64,000 nt of DNA from Litoditis marina (taxonomy: Eukaryota > Nematoda > Chromadorea > Rhabditida > Rhabditidae), in assembly GCA_964036275.1 (NCBI GenBank), contig OZ038436.1, positions 20,797,904 through 20,861,903 on the forward strand, in the 5' to 3' direction. Under the pieces are notes generated by a model. The model did not search any database. It had not been told where the DNA came from and saw nothing but the letters and a program-made list of their open reading frames with translations. Both the position numbers and the translations under genes were made by a program. Below, one piece after another: positions 35,290 through 48,160 of this stretch. Position 1 is the stretch's first letter, and every line of letters begins with the position of its first letter.

Positions 35290-36544
35290 TGTGTGACACT
35301 CATGAAATGCGACATGTCTGTTGGAATACACTCTGTTCTAACTATTTTTGCTAAATGAGTTAACTGAGCCGTGAGAGTGTTTTTCGGATAAAAACAACTA
35401 TTCATATGTTTTTACATACCTGGTGGTGCGAGTCTCTGGAACATGTCATTCATTGCTTGACCGAGATCAGGAAATACGGGAAGACCGCCTAAAATCAGAT
35501 TTTGTTATTTCAGATTTAGTTCACGTTCAGGTTTATTCGTTTTGTAAGTTCGCGTTTCTCTGATGTGCGGCTGTGCTAACGTTCTTAGCACTGCAGCTTT
35601 GCGTTGAGGTGCGACTTGTAGGTATTGATTTATCATTTGTATGTATGAAAAAAACAAATATATCATTAACGGAAAGTGACGAGAAAGTTCCAACAAACCA
35701 TTGAGCTGTCCCATTGGCTGTCCGGCGATTCCGTACTGATTTTGGGTAAATTGGCCGTAATGAGATGTTGGTGCCTGAGCTTGGGCGGCTTGCTGAAAGA
35801 GATGAAACATGAGAATAAGTTCTGAATTAAATATTTGGAACAAAATAAGAAACTTCAAACTTCTCTTCTTAGTTGAAATATATAGTGGTGTTCCTGCCTC
35901 CAAATCAGCTACTACCGAAAGCGGGCACAATCAACTTACCACAGGTCTGAGATTGGGCTGATTGTTGAGAACTTGGTTAGGTTTTCCGTTGGGACCCTGA
36001 TGAGGCAGCTGGTTGGGTACCACATTAAGAACTTGATCAGTAATCTGGTTGGGTACCACATTGGGTACTCCCTGCTGCTGTCTGCGAGGCGCTACTGGCA
36101 CCACTCGTGTAACGGCCTGGAATTGGGGAGGAGTTTAGACATGCTTTTTTACATTTTGCTTCCAACTTTCCCTAGAGCCATACTTTGCCGTTTCATCATG
36201 GCGAACGGTATTGATTTTGCCAAAACGGTATAAAAAGGTCTAATACGTAGTCTGGTTGTTTGACCCAATCCGTTAAAACTTTTGATATTTGCAATCTTAC
36301 GTCACGTGTGTGATCTCAACTAAACTATTGGATTATATTCCATTCTGTTCTTTTCAATTTGTAACACTTTTTAATACTTTCCTTTTTATTATTTTAGTTT
36401 TTCGGTACTTAGCTTCTGTAATAAGATGAATTAATAAAATCACCTCCTGTCTGACTTGTGCTTCTCCATCCAAGGTTTGTACGTTTGTCTGGGCTCCAGT
36501 ATTGTCGTTGCGCAGAACTAAAATCGAAAACATTGTAAATAGGG

Positions 36545-36592
36545 ACTGCTTGAAAATTTATTCATTTATTTATTTATTTATTTATTTATCTA
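36545..36592. repeat. ATTT microsatellite
   Basis: TTTA repeats about ten times with one or two mismatches, in an intron of the warthog-type gene. Confidence 0.85.
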
Positions 36593-39500
36593 CATTCGAA
36601 GAATGTGGCATCAGAGAAAGAGAAGAAGAATAGAGAAAAATTGCCATGAAATTTAAATTGTTCACAGTTCACTTTTTGTACGATGTTGTATCGGAGGGGG
36701 TTGAACATTAGTATTTGAATATATATTATTCTCGCCAACGCAACAATAACGAATATGGTTTTAGAAAGTGCATGATGATATGTATTAAATGGAGCACTTC
36801 ATAGTTTTTGAGATTGGATTCCTGTAGGCGTGTTGAAAGAGTCAGTGTCAAATCAAAGGAGACAAAGTTGCACAACGCTAGTGAGAACATGATCAAACAC
36901 TGGAGAGAATGTACAGGGTCGTCACGCAGCTTCGACTAATAACCACCTCCAAACGAAAGATACCACCACGGAGGATGTCAATCAAGAAAAAATCAGTTAT
37001 CTGCTTTAAAAAGTCAAAGATAATTTCAATTATAGTCCATTCAGAGTTAAAAATAATTGTTTTCTGTTAAGTTAGCTCGTGTGTTCATGCAAGTTGGGGA
37101 GTTTAATTTTTCCTAAAAAGCTGCTTATAATCCGTAACGTAGCCACGACGCCAGACTTGTTGAGTCTTTATACTTATCATTTTCAGAACTATCGTTAAAT
37201 ATGTTGAAACACACCATTACACACATTGGGAAGTATATGATTTTGCCACCATTCGTGATTTTCTTAATTTATTTGATACATCTTGTCCGAGACTTTGGAA
37301 TATTTTCTTGTATCGAGTTTTTGAATTTCCACGTTAGTCAATAAACACTTTTTTTGTCAATTCTGAAATGTTTCATTGGTGTACGCTCCAACTACCATAC
37401 CTGGCTCAATCCATCCGTCGAAACACGGCATACGACGCACGGAAACCGAATAGATGATGCTGAAATAGTGTTATAACAATAAAGTAATTTTCAGTGTAAA
37501 AGTTGAACTGTTGCTATACTGTACGGTTCTCACAATATTTTATCGATATCACACACAGCAATAACCGATTTTCTCAATTCTCAATGGTAGGTAGTTCAAT
37601 TTACAAAACAATAATGAAAATGGAAAAGTAATGATTTTCAAAAACAGAGAATGCTGTTTTGTTCTGAAAACTGAGTTGAACTCACGTTCCATTACTGTGT
37701 ACGACCTTGTCGATGTTAGAAATGTAGTCAAAGGCTACCAAATGACCGTTCTCCTCCACCTCGCCACCGATAAACACTTGACTCTGAAAAAAGTTGGTAT
37801 TTAGGGTTTGCCCTATTTCGCTGTGTTGGTAAAAATTTCTCATTTATTTTTGCCCGTTTTCGTGAATCATGTATCGGGATCAAACTACAACATTCACGAT
37901 TCACAACTTGAATGACTTTGCTGCGGTGTTAGTAACTTGCACCGCCAATTGCGCGAAGTTACAAGATACATTCTCAACTTATTTCTATAATGGAAGCGTA
38001 GTCTCTGAGAGTTCAAATTTCCGACGGAAAACGACACAATAATTGTAGATGCCAAAATGTCAGTTCCCGTACCAACCTGTTCGATTGGAGCAACACCTCG
38101 ATCCTCAGAGTCGCTGAGTGGTGAATAGGTACAACATCTCATCTGAAACGAAGACATCATATTATTCGGCTCGCAGCTGGCTTAATTTTCAATGTTTGTA
38201 GTTTGGTTGTGCCAAAACCTCCCAAGTACTACGTCAGTTGTTGACATGTTGCCGTATTTCGTTGTTTGATGATAATATCACGACCTCCTTCAAGTACTTT
38301 GAGACCAACCTGTAGTGCATCTGAATGTTCTGATAACTCTCGTACTTTGAGGTGAGTTTTTGGTGTTGACTTTCGTAGTTTGTAATGTGATTGTTCCAAT
38401 TCTGTCGATTAAGTCACGACATTCTTCAAGTACTTCAAGACCAACCAGTATCTCGTCTCTGTGTGCATCCGACTGCGGTGCAATACTAGTTGAACTCTAG
38501 TTGATTTGATATTGAATATTTGTTGTCTGTGGTTGGATTATGTCATTATCTTCCTCATCAATTATTTTCATAGTTTGTAGTTTGATCGTTCAAGTATTAC
38601 CTGTATCTCGTCTCTATGTGCATCTGACTGTGGTGCAAAACCACCCACCCACTCTCCCTGAACGCAGCCGGTTGAGCGGTACGTTTCGGCACACGTCTGA
38701 AAAACGGTTAAATAAAAAACATAGTCGTATTCGTTCTTTAATGTACAGATATCAATCGAATTCACTTCATGCTGAGCGTCGGTTCTTAATGATAACTGGC
38801 GTTTTTTGCATAAGGTTTAATTATTTTTTCCTGGTTTGTTGAAATACTAACTTGTCCTTCTCCAGAATTAACTGTGAAAAAAGGTTGCAATTCAAAATAC
38901 CGGGACGGGGGGGGGGGGGGAGTCTGAGGTTTTAGATTACAAAGAGTTTTCAGAACACCTACCGCAGTTTGTGCAATGTGTTCAATATTCTTGTTGGGCG
39001 ATCTGAGTAGCTGGTCCGAGCGACGGAGGTAGCTGAATGGAGATTGAATAATAAAAAAATGGGTTAGGGAAATTCACACTTTCCTAATAGTTGGGAATTC
39101 CATGCTCATGAGCAATCCATCACGACATCAAACTACAATTGAAATTTGGTCGAGAAAATGGTGTCGGCGGCTAGCCAGTCGTTCTGAGCCGAATTTTTCT
39201 GCTTACGGCCTCAGGTTTCATCCAGCGTACTACTTGCCTTCACTTATTTCTCCGTATTTTGGGTTTTTTATTTGGTCTTATTCGGGTTCTTTTTGGTGTC
39301 TGAATACTTATATGTCTATAGTTCGAATCACATGGATCAATAAACTATATTATTCGTATTCTCGTTCTAATGATGAACTCACCCATTCTCCTTTCCATTT
39401 ATCTCATAGAATTGTGTTAATAGTTTGGTCCCATTGCTTTTGAATGGAAATTCAGAATTTTACCAGTATCGATATCAAACTACAACTCAGTTTTGGTGGT

Positions 39501-40175
39501 TCCTTCACATTCTCAACTCACCCATCCTCCTTGCCGTTGATCCTATAGAACTGGGCGGTGTCGCCGGCACGTGAACCATCCCCGTTTCAGCCGAAGCAAC
39601 GCGGACGCGCGCAGCCAAGGACCGGGTGGCCAGAGCGGAGACTCTGGAAACATTCGAAAGTGTTGATGCTGCAAAATTAGTGCGTTTCATGGTAGAACTT
39701 TTGCAACCTTACTAGAAGTTGCTTAGTGTATTGAAACGTGAACTCTTGGAGACGTATAATGCAACAGAGATAGGGAACAGACACGTGGAGCTTGTTATGC
39801 ACAGCAAAACTCAGGAACATGAAAAAACGAATAACCTCATAGTTTTCATGTGTTTTTTTGTATTTTCATCAAATTTTGACACACTGTTTTTCAGGAACTC
39901 GTTTTTTTTTGTTTTGTAAAAAAAATTATAAAATTGAGACTTTCAAACCTAGCTGACACTATAATTTCTCAGTTTTGGTTTTACCCGCTAGGTTCTTAGG
40001 TTAAAAATGACAAAAGATAGTGATAAGTAAAAGTAACTATACCTGAAAAGTGAAAGGCACCGCCGAGTCTCCACAGTAGGACGAGAGAGTACCAGTGGCG
40101 AGAGACAACAGCGTAACCAGCAACTATCAGTAAATGCAACAACTAGTCATTTCGAGATAACAAATGTTTGAAAGG

Positions 40176-40181
40176 TTTATT
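40176..40181 (-). terminator. Poly(A) signal of the deacetylase gene
   Basis: AATAAA on - lies 35 bases after the stop codon and only about 50 bases before the first warthog exon. Confidence 0.6.
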
Positions 40182-40215
40182 ATCGTATTACTTCAACACG
40201 AGAAGTTGCTTGAAG

Positions 40216-43200
40216 TTAGGACTCGTCGAACAGTAGCCGATCGCAAATCATCATGTGCTGTTTCTTTCCTGAAATAAAAGAATGGAGCACGAAATACAGA
40301 CTCTGGAAACAATATTTGAGTGAAAAAATATCCTATGCTGCATCTTGTCGAACATTTAACCACCCTCACCAAGCTACGTCACTTTGACCATGACATAATC
40401 AAAGGCCAATGTTTGGAACAAACGGGCATTTTGACATAGGCATGATCAAACAACAATAAACAAACAAACCTTCAATAAAATCTGTGTAATCTTGAACAAA
40501 CGCCATGCAGACAGGTGCTTTCTGAATGAAATTCTGCGCTTTGGCAGCGTCGTCCCACATCAGTTGCTCCAACAGAAACTTTTCAGTCAATTCGGGCTTC
40601 TCGGAGTAGTCGTATGCCTGGAAATACCGTTTGACACAAGGGATCTTTCGAATTTGTAGTTTAGCACGAACAAAATGCGGGTAATCAGTTGATTATTATC
40701 ATATTATCAATTATTATCATTTTAACTAGGTTATTTTTTACCATTCCTTCCTTAGCCGTATGTGACGTCTCTTACGTAACTTAGTATCATGGCACATGTT
40801 GTACGTTGTACGGTACATGATGTCCTGTCCGATGCTTTTCGAGCAGAATTCGTGAATAATGGTGTTTATAGCGATCAAACTACAACGACGATTTGTTCAT
40901 ACGCCATACCTGTATGTACTCATTGATCTTGGCGTTGTTATTCGCCACCTGTTCAGCAGTGAACTCGGGGAACCATTCCCGTGTACGAACCGCACGTTTT
41001 GCCTTCACACGTTCCCACATGTCGCGCACACCTAGAAAACAGACGATGCGATCGGACAATTTGTTCCTCGAGTAGAACAGAACATACTACAAAATTCTTA
41101 GCAAATTGTTGTGTTTTACTCTGGAAACGATACGTCATAAAGTCTTTGCAAGCTCCTGCAACGACGCAAAATGAATTGTGAGTGAGCTGGTTATAGCTGT
41201 TAAATCACTATAGTGAACAAATTCGTTAGAAATTAGGGTAGTTACAGCTTGTACGTGTGCCTGTAAATTATACCTAGTCCGAGGTGGAGTTTGTCCGGTA
41301 GTACATACTGAGCTAGTCCTTTTTCAGTCTGCAAGAAAATGAAAGGTTGAAGTAACACAATCCAAACACATTCTCTCTGCTTAGGGTGAAACCGGTAGTT
41401 CAATATTCTCAGCGGAAACATATGCGTCACATCGTATCACATTGCTTACACTACAGCGCTGATGTAACGGAAAATTTCAAGCCATCAGTTATCATAAAAT
41501 TGAACGTTTTCTGCAAAAAATAAATTGATTGAGGCAGCTAGTTCAGAACATTTTACTTGAAGACTCTCATTTCAGGGCGTATGTAGTTTTGGTTAATTCG
41601 TTTATTCGTCACCAGCTGCTTCTGTAGTTGCTCAAGCTTCTCAGCCATACATTTGTAGTTTGTACTATGATGTATGATGAGGTTCCATATAGTCTCTGCC
41701 ATCGGAGCTGATATACGTGCAGGATGGAGTAAGCTAGGGAGGGGAAGATTCTAGAAATAATAGTTTATTAATGGTCTGGTTTCTCTGAAAGTTTTAGGAA
41801 TAGTATGCTCAAGTTGAAAACCTACTAGTCGGCTTGGTTATCCTCTTTACGCCTACAGAATGTATGTAAGCAACGAACTTTCCCATGGCATGCGAGACGG
41901 TTCATCATTTTCCTCCGGTTTTGTTTTCAATTATCTGGTAAACTTTTCACAACGAAACTCTAGCTCCCACATCTCTTCCGTAAATAATTTTAACTATGGT
42001 CTTTTTCACTTTTTTCACGAACGAACCTTCAGTCCGCGAACCATCATTGCCGCACTCTCCGTGTAGTTCAAAGGGAAGTAACCTCCTTCCAATATAGCCA
42101 GAACTCGACCAGGGGTAATCTCATCCAAAGAACGCACCATGTGACCGTATCTGATAATTCACATCAAAAACGTGATGATAACAAAGTGTCTTTGCACATT
42201 ACTTCAAAAGAGATAAATAATCACACCACGTTGCAGCTGGCTGCAGCTGAATCTTAATCGATATGCATGTTATCAACGAGAGTTTGTCTGATACGGTCTA
42301 ATTGAAAAACTTTGGTTAGATTGGCTGTTTGTTCTGGCTAGACGTGTTAGGTAGGTTAAAAACAGAATTTGAGATAGTTGTAGTTTTGCTTCATCCTCAT
42401 TGGGTCACAAACACTTTCATTATTTTCAATCAAACTCTGTCTTCGACAAAGTTGATGGTACGACATCTACGACGGTTTGTTGGCAACTAAAGCAAAAATG
42501 AAAACTAACCCGTGGGCTTTCACTCCCTGTCCTAGCTCACACATTATATCATAGTAACCGGAATCAAAACCAGCCGAGACCAGAATCATCTGAATTGTTT
42601 CAATGACACACTGGGGTTCACTAAATGTTTCATTGTACTATAGCCGTACTCAATATCACAATGCCTCAATATCTCGTTTCATAGTCTCATTGTCCCATTT
42701 TCGAAATTTCTCGAGGGCGATCTACGTCCATCATTGTCTATTTGAATCAAACACGAGTTCGACTGGCAATTCAGAAAACGTCGTACACAATTTGTAAAGG
42801 AGTTCAACAGCCAGTTCTTCCGTGTTTGTGGTTTGATTCCAATCGATTTTCTCGAAATCACTGTTGTATTTCACGGCATGAGCAGGAGAGCAGGAACAAA
42901 GATTGTTCTTCTTCCATATTCTCGATGAAATCTCACTTAGCTTATCACACGCTGTCCACCACTAGATATCATCCTCGTCTGATGAATTGAGAACTTCCAG
43001 TGGTTAGTAGTTTTCCGCTAGTTGGCGAATGTTGTCCAACCTACTCATCCCATTATGATCTAACTCACTTCAGGGCCCCACTCCTTCAGCATGGGGAGTA
43101 TGACATGGTTGAAAACGCCCATAAAGTCCCCTTCCGTGTTCATTGCTCCATTGAGAGGAACGAAAATCTGGTTACCTAGAATAAAATGAATTCAAACACA

Positions 43201-46200
43201 AATATTGAATTCATTTGGTTACCGGCTAGATCAGGTTGGGTTTTCAACAACATCTCGAAATTATAGTTTTGAGAGTCTGCCTCGCTGAAATTGGCGTGGC
43301 GTGACGGAGGTTCCTGGTGCAGAAAGCATCACAACGTCCTAGACTAGCTGCTCAAAAAATGACTAACCAATCCGGAACGTTTTCAAACTTTTTTCTTAAC
43401 TTCAGCTCTTCGCTAGAATATGTTTTAATCAAAAACTTTTAAAAGCGATAAATTTTCTTGGAGGCGTCTCAGAGGCACGAGTCTGTCAGTATGAGTGGAG
43501 GAGAAAATCAAAACTTTCCCAGCTTTTCTCTAGAATTTGGCGGCGACTCGCCGGCGACATGGAGGGGTCGGCAGAGTGTCGCCGGCGGGTGGCCTGCGAT
43601 TGTTTTTAGGTTCTTCACACTGAACGTTTTATATAGTGAACAGATACAGAAACCTATGAATTCACAGAGAATAACAATGTTATATATATTTAACGTCGCC
43701 AGAGGTAGACACGATGAGATTCACGACTTCATTGTTCATGTATAAACATGTCACCCACCTAAAAACCACAAGTATGTGCGTCTGATTAACATATATTTCA
43801 TCGAAAATCAACGACCTAAAAACAATTGCAGGCGACCCGCCGGCGACACTCTGCCGACCCCTTCATGTCGCCGGCGAGTCGCCGCCAAATTCTAGAGTTC
43901 CTCCACTTTACAATCGTTCTTCAATATTTTTTTCACAGAAATTAGTATCTGCTTTTCAACTGTCTTTACTTGACCTACCCTTCGTATCATAATCAAAGTC
44001 CTGCTGGAACGGCCAGAAGGCTGCGTGGTGATAGGCGTGGATGGAGCAGAACATAAATCTCTCGTCATCCTTGAGAGAATGGTAGGTTCCATTCCCCATG
44101 TGGTAGTCGAAGTCAACTACCGCCACCTTTGAAACATGATTAGGTGTAAATCATATAATGACTTCATTTGATTCATAAAACTTCCCCAATGACTTTTTTC
44201 TTCAAGTTGCGCGAAATTGGTTAGGTTTCCGCTCCCGGGAACATTTAGAAAGGTAAATTCGAGAAATCAAGTACCGAATGAATCGATACATATAGTACGT
44301 ATATAATACGTTATCATTGTATATAGTGAATCTGCTCTTTTTCACTCAACTGTCTCCACTTTTATTTATGTAATTTATGTAGTACGTTTGTAAAATTAGA
44401 TTTACATGTAGTTATATCTGGAATCCTCCAATATTCACCTTTTTCACTCCGAACTTTTCCACTGCCATTTTGGCGGCAATGGCGACGTTGTTGAACACAC
44501 AGTATCCCTGAGGAAGTTTCCCGTAGGAATGGTGACCGGGCGGGCGAACTATCGCGAATCCATTGCCGATTCTGTAGAAAATCATCAACAGAAATGTGAA
44601 TAACTACTGTAAACCTCATTTTCTGCTGTGTTAAGACACATTTATAGAGAATTGTCAACAGAAATGTGACACACTACTGTATACGTCTTTTGTGCTAGCT
44701 AAAAACACTTCGTCGGGCTACATCAGAAAAAAACAGTAAATCTCTGTGTGAAAACACTATATTCGTTTTTCGAGCGCGTAACAAGAACATGGATGCATTG
44801 GGTGACATACACAACGTTCTAAACTTTTTGAAAAAGAAAGAGAGAGTTTTACGATGAGTTACGGGTTACACCGCTTCGATAATACTCTCAAAAGCTGTCC
44901 AATATGTATAAACGAGGGTTTTTCACGAGCTTTATGTATAACCCCGTACAATATTTAAACAATAACACCATTATTTATTTCTGTGAAGAACGAGTTTTTC
45001 ATCTGTTGCCAGTTGTTTGAGTTTTTTTTGAGTTTTTGAATTTGAGTCGAGTCTGACGAGCGAGTTTATTTGAGTGTAGACATTTAAAAAAATGAATGAA
45101 TAGTTTCTTTTTGCTCAATCTAACCTGCCCTCCAGATTTGCTCGAACCAACTCGATGGATGATCCTGCTGCCAGTCTAGCTGCCATTTCACTTCGAGGAC
45201 CTAGCCAGAGAATTTCCTTGTCCCTAAACGTTTGAAAATAATTGAAAACATTTTCAAAGAAAATTGGCTGTGTTTTCTCTATATTGTAGTATTCTTTCAC
45301 CTGCAAAACTCTTCACATTCTTCTGAAGTGGACAAGTTTACCAAGCCGCGTAGCAAATCTTCGGAGTGGTTCAGCAACAGCTCGTCATCGGTAGCACGAC
45401 GTGCTTTGATCTAAAATGGAATAAATGTGTTTAATTTACGGGGAAAAATGTACAATCGCCCCCCACCCAACAATCACCCCCCTCGTGGTACTATTACCCC
45501 CCACCTAATTGAAATCCCCGAAAAGTCGCGCGAAGGTGGGGGGTAATTGGTAAATGGGTGGGGGGACATTGTACATCTTCGACAATGAACAATCACCCCC
45601 CACAATACAAAATGGGGGGTGATAGTACATACCCGGAACTGATGAACAATCACCCCCCACTCAACCCAAGCCTGCAGTAAATAAACATGGTGTAGAATCG
45701 CCCCCCAAAGGTGGGGGGCGATTGTAGTACGGGCCCTTTTCAACCCATTTTCGACCAGGGTGGGGGGCAAATGTAAACTACTCCCAATTTACGTACTTTA
45801 GGTGTACCAAATAGTGTTCAACCAGTTATTCACGAGCACGACTACATCGTATAGAAGTACCTCTGTGTAACCCATAGTCTCAACCGAATCAGGGTTGATA
45901 GCATACTGTAGCTCTCACTTCATTTTCCACTTTGCTGCCATGAGCCATAGTATCATGGTAAGTACAAGTACCCTTAGGTGTCGTACTTTTTGTGGTACAA
46001 AATCCTACAAGATCACTTGAAGAGGATTAACAAAAGCAGCTTTATACTATTCCTGAACCAGTTTAACTAAGACGCGTGTTTGAATGCGAAATAAGTTTAA
46101 AAAAATCTGAGATTGGTCCGGTTACTTGCAATATCAAGGCCTTTCAGGTACCCATACCAAGGTGGCGTCGCTGAGAAGATTGTCTCTCTGCAGTCTCTCG

Positions 46201-46307
46201 TAGATGAAAAGCATCCTTTCCGGTTTTTCAGCCATAGTTTTGTCATAAGGACAGTCATGCTCCAACATTCTGGGATCATACGTGAATCCGAAAGGAAGAT
46301 CCGACAT
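40216..46307 (-). CDS. Class II histone deacetylase (HDAC6/10-like) with C-terminal extension
   Basis: Exons on -: 46158-46307 (ATG just after a TTTTAG site, likely trans-spliced), 45301-45410, 45125-45223, 44439-44571, 43979-44126, 43223-43313, 43069-43175, 42510-42589, 42027-42150, 41613-41750, 41274-41328, 41120-41155, 40910-41031, 40470-40617 and 40216-40268 (TAA). The roughly 530-aa product removes acetyl groups from lysine. Visible catalytic features are the active-site pair in RPPGHHSYG, zinc ligands in VDFDYHMGNGT (Asp and His kept; the usual second His is Met), the zinc Asp in LVSAGFDSG and the transition-state Tyr in LEGGY. About 180 residues follow the catalytic domain, with no ubiquitin-binding zinc finger. 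All junctions are in phase except 43979 to 43313, where an extra 3n+2 exon or an indel is needed. That intron holds a 370-bp inverted-repeat element. Confidence 0.85.
43528..43897. mobile_element. 370-bp element with 83-bp GC-rich terminal inverted repeats
   Basis: CTCTAGAATTTGGCGGCGAC at the left is mirrored at the right through to CCTAAAAACAAT. The arms, 43528-43610 and 43815-43897, are almost identical. The arms are GC-rich (GCCGGCGAC blocks) and the 204-bp core is AT-rich with no ORF. Confidence 0.9.
45440..45786. mobile_element. C-tract element, copy 3, with 7-bp target duplication
   Basis: It begins GGGGAAAAATGTAC and ends GTAAACTACTCCC. It is flanked on both sides by AATTTAC (45433-45439 and 45787-45793). 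The interior repeats CCCCCCAC and GTGGGGGG blocks in both orientations, as in the 4897-5136 copy. It lies in the first intron of the deacetylase gene. Confidence 0.8.
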
Positions 46308-46311
46308 CGCT

Positions 46312-48160
46312 AAAAGTAGAATATTATAGGGATCCCTTCAGGGAAAACCATTACACACACTTTTTTTGTCTCAATGTGGTGTTTTGGAAGTATAAATCCG
46401 GTCCGTTATGAGCAAGACTGTAAAATATTTGTATCAACAGCCTCACTGCTTCATTCAAAAACAAAATTTTGCTATCGTACTATTTAAGAATAACACATAC
46501 AACGCATGAATATAATAGACAGCTAACTGACCGCAAATTAGAAAACAACAAGCACGAAGAAAGGACTATCATGTCAACAGCCTATCTACTATCAAGTAGA
46601 CCTCCTGCCTGACCCAGTCAGTATAAGGAAGGAAGAGGACTGATACGGCGGACAGTCTTGGCCGGCTGCGCGCGATGCGTTTTGATTATTACCTTTAGTA
46701 AATGCGCAACTTTTAGAATGCAACAGTAGCAATTGAGGGTTTTCACATGTGGGATGATATTATTTGAATCTTTCGCATTCTCATATTTTGCAATAAACAT
46801 TCACCGGAAATTCTGTACTTGTTTGTTATATATACCGCTACACTACAAGGTCCAACATGCCAACAGTAACTGGTTACGATAGGTTTGGTAGAAGACAAAA
46901 CAAGATGAACAAACAATGAAAAACTGGAGGATAAAATAAACTATCGCAAACACCTCAAGTACGCTCAAATATGTTTGCACCGTGCCTCCTCGTTAGATTC
47001 ACAATAATCTTTGCTATTGTTTTTGGTACTTATAAATACTTTATAGCAAGCGCAAGCATGTTAAAACGGTGTGTCCAAGAACTACCTGTGGTTGTACTAG
47101 TTACTATTTTACCGATTGGGAGTTGTTTTCGTCAAAGAAGAGTAGCCAGTGGAAGAGAGAAAGACTGACCTGACTGGCAATTGATTGATAGCCACAACTT
47201 GTCCAACTGATTGTTGATTGGTGTGTTAACATAATACGATCACCAAACAAATAGGAACGTCCCGCGTACACGGAATGATCAATGACCTGGGATAGAACCG
47301 CAAAAAACCGAAATATGATGGAACTATTCGACAAATCATCTGACCGAGCACGACTTCGCACATAATTCTCATGACTCAAGATGGAACGAACTGGATAGTT
47401 TAGCAACCCGACGCTAACACCTACCTTGAAAATGTTGCACTAAGGAACCGTCGAAGCTGTTTCTGGAGTTGAACCCCCCACAGAGGATAGATACATTAAC
47501 ATTCTCCGTTGATCATATAGTGTGTAGTTGGCCTAAAGACATTAAATGTTGCCACTTGTGAAAGTATTGCCCCACTGCAGTTGGGTCCTCCCCCACCCGT
47601 ATTCAACGAGTGGGGTGCTGTTTTTCAATACCGGAAATGTCTACTTTGAAGACGCAAGATGAAGGCGTGAATTAGTGAGCGTACTCATATCTATAAACTC
47701 CAACAAGCATTTCAAATCTGCTGAAACGCTATTTATTAGACATATATGTTTTTCACACTACGTTAGGGGACAGCGCATAAATCATTGTGATATTCAATTG
47801 AAAATATGTTTGTATTTGTTTCTTTTCATCATGCCGGTCTTTTCCGTATCGAATGACAAAGTCAATCATTCACTAAAATGTGCAAATTACTGGGATAATG
47901 GCTGCCCGCTTTTTGATGCGCCGCACGCGCTGGCAAACGTTTCACAATTAGGTCCTGCAGCGAGGATGGTTACGGTAGACGGGCGGTCCAACTTCAATTT
48001 TTATAGAAAAATAGAAAATTTTATTTTTCTGTTCAAAGTTTGTATGTTTCCGGCTTTTTGTTCTCATTGCGACCTTGTTTGCCCGTTTCCTATCTAAATC
48101 CCCAACTCTTCAATTTCAGAATCCTTCCAATTTTCGATCAGAGCAGCAGAAGAAAAAGTG
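46312..48160. promoter_or_regulatory. Divergent intergenic region between the deacetylase and PAT1 genes
   Basis: The two genes point away from each other across about 1.85 kb, so promoters for both are expected here. I see no convincing gene or named site. A 140-codon open frame at 47675-48097 has no coding features I can support. Confidence 0.45.

Larger units (their letters stand above)
34078..40123 (-). pseudogene. Warthog-type hedgehog-related gene with multiple lesions
   Basis: Thirteen exons on -: 40043-40123, 39522-39643, 38963-39032, 38848-38871, 38601-38696, 38077-38142, 37686-37783, 37401-37459, 36444-36517, 35940-36116, 35699-35792, 35420-35488 and 34078-34725. They form a signal peptide (LLVTLLSLATGTLSS), then a Wart domain. 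Domain hallmarks are YCGDSAVPF, SGHPVLGCARPRCFG, FYRINGKEDG, EWVGGF, CCTY, IGGEVEENG and SVRRMPC. A Gln/Pro/Asn-rich tail follows, with no Hint domain. Members are secreted proteins linked to cuticle and moulting. All splice phases fit. However, no in-frame ATG precedes the signal peptide, a TGA sits at 39587-39589 directly after RCFG, and a 22-bp tandem duplication at 34299-34342 shifts the frame in the tail. I infer a recently disabled gene, although assembly errors or an unseen first exon could explain part of this. Confidence 0.8.

Noticed and set aside
39102..39443. 113-codon + strand frame
   Set aside because: It begins in a GATCAAACTACAA-type repeat and lies antisense within a warthog intron, with low-complexity Tyr/Ser content.
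47675..48097. 140-codon open frame upstream of PAT1
   Set aside because: It has no splice context, an unlikely composition and no recognisable motif. It is probably chance in the 5' region.
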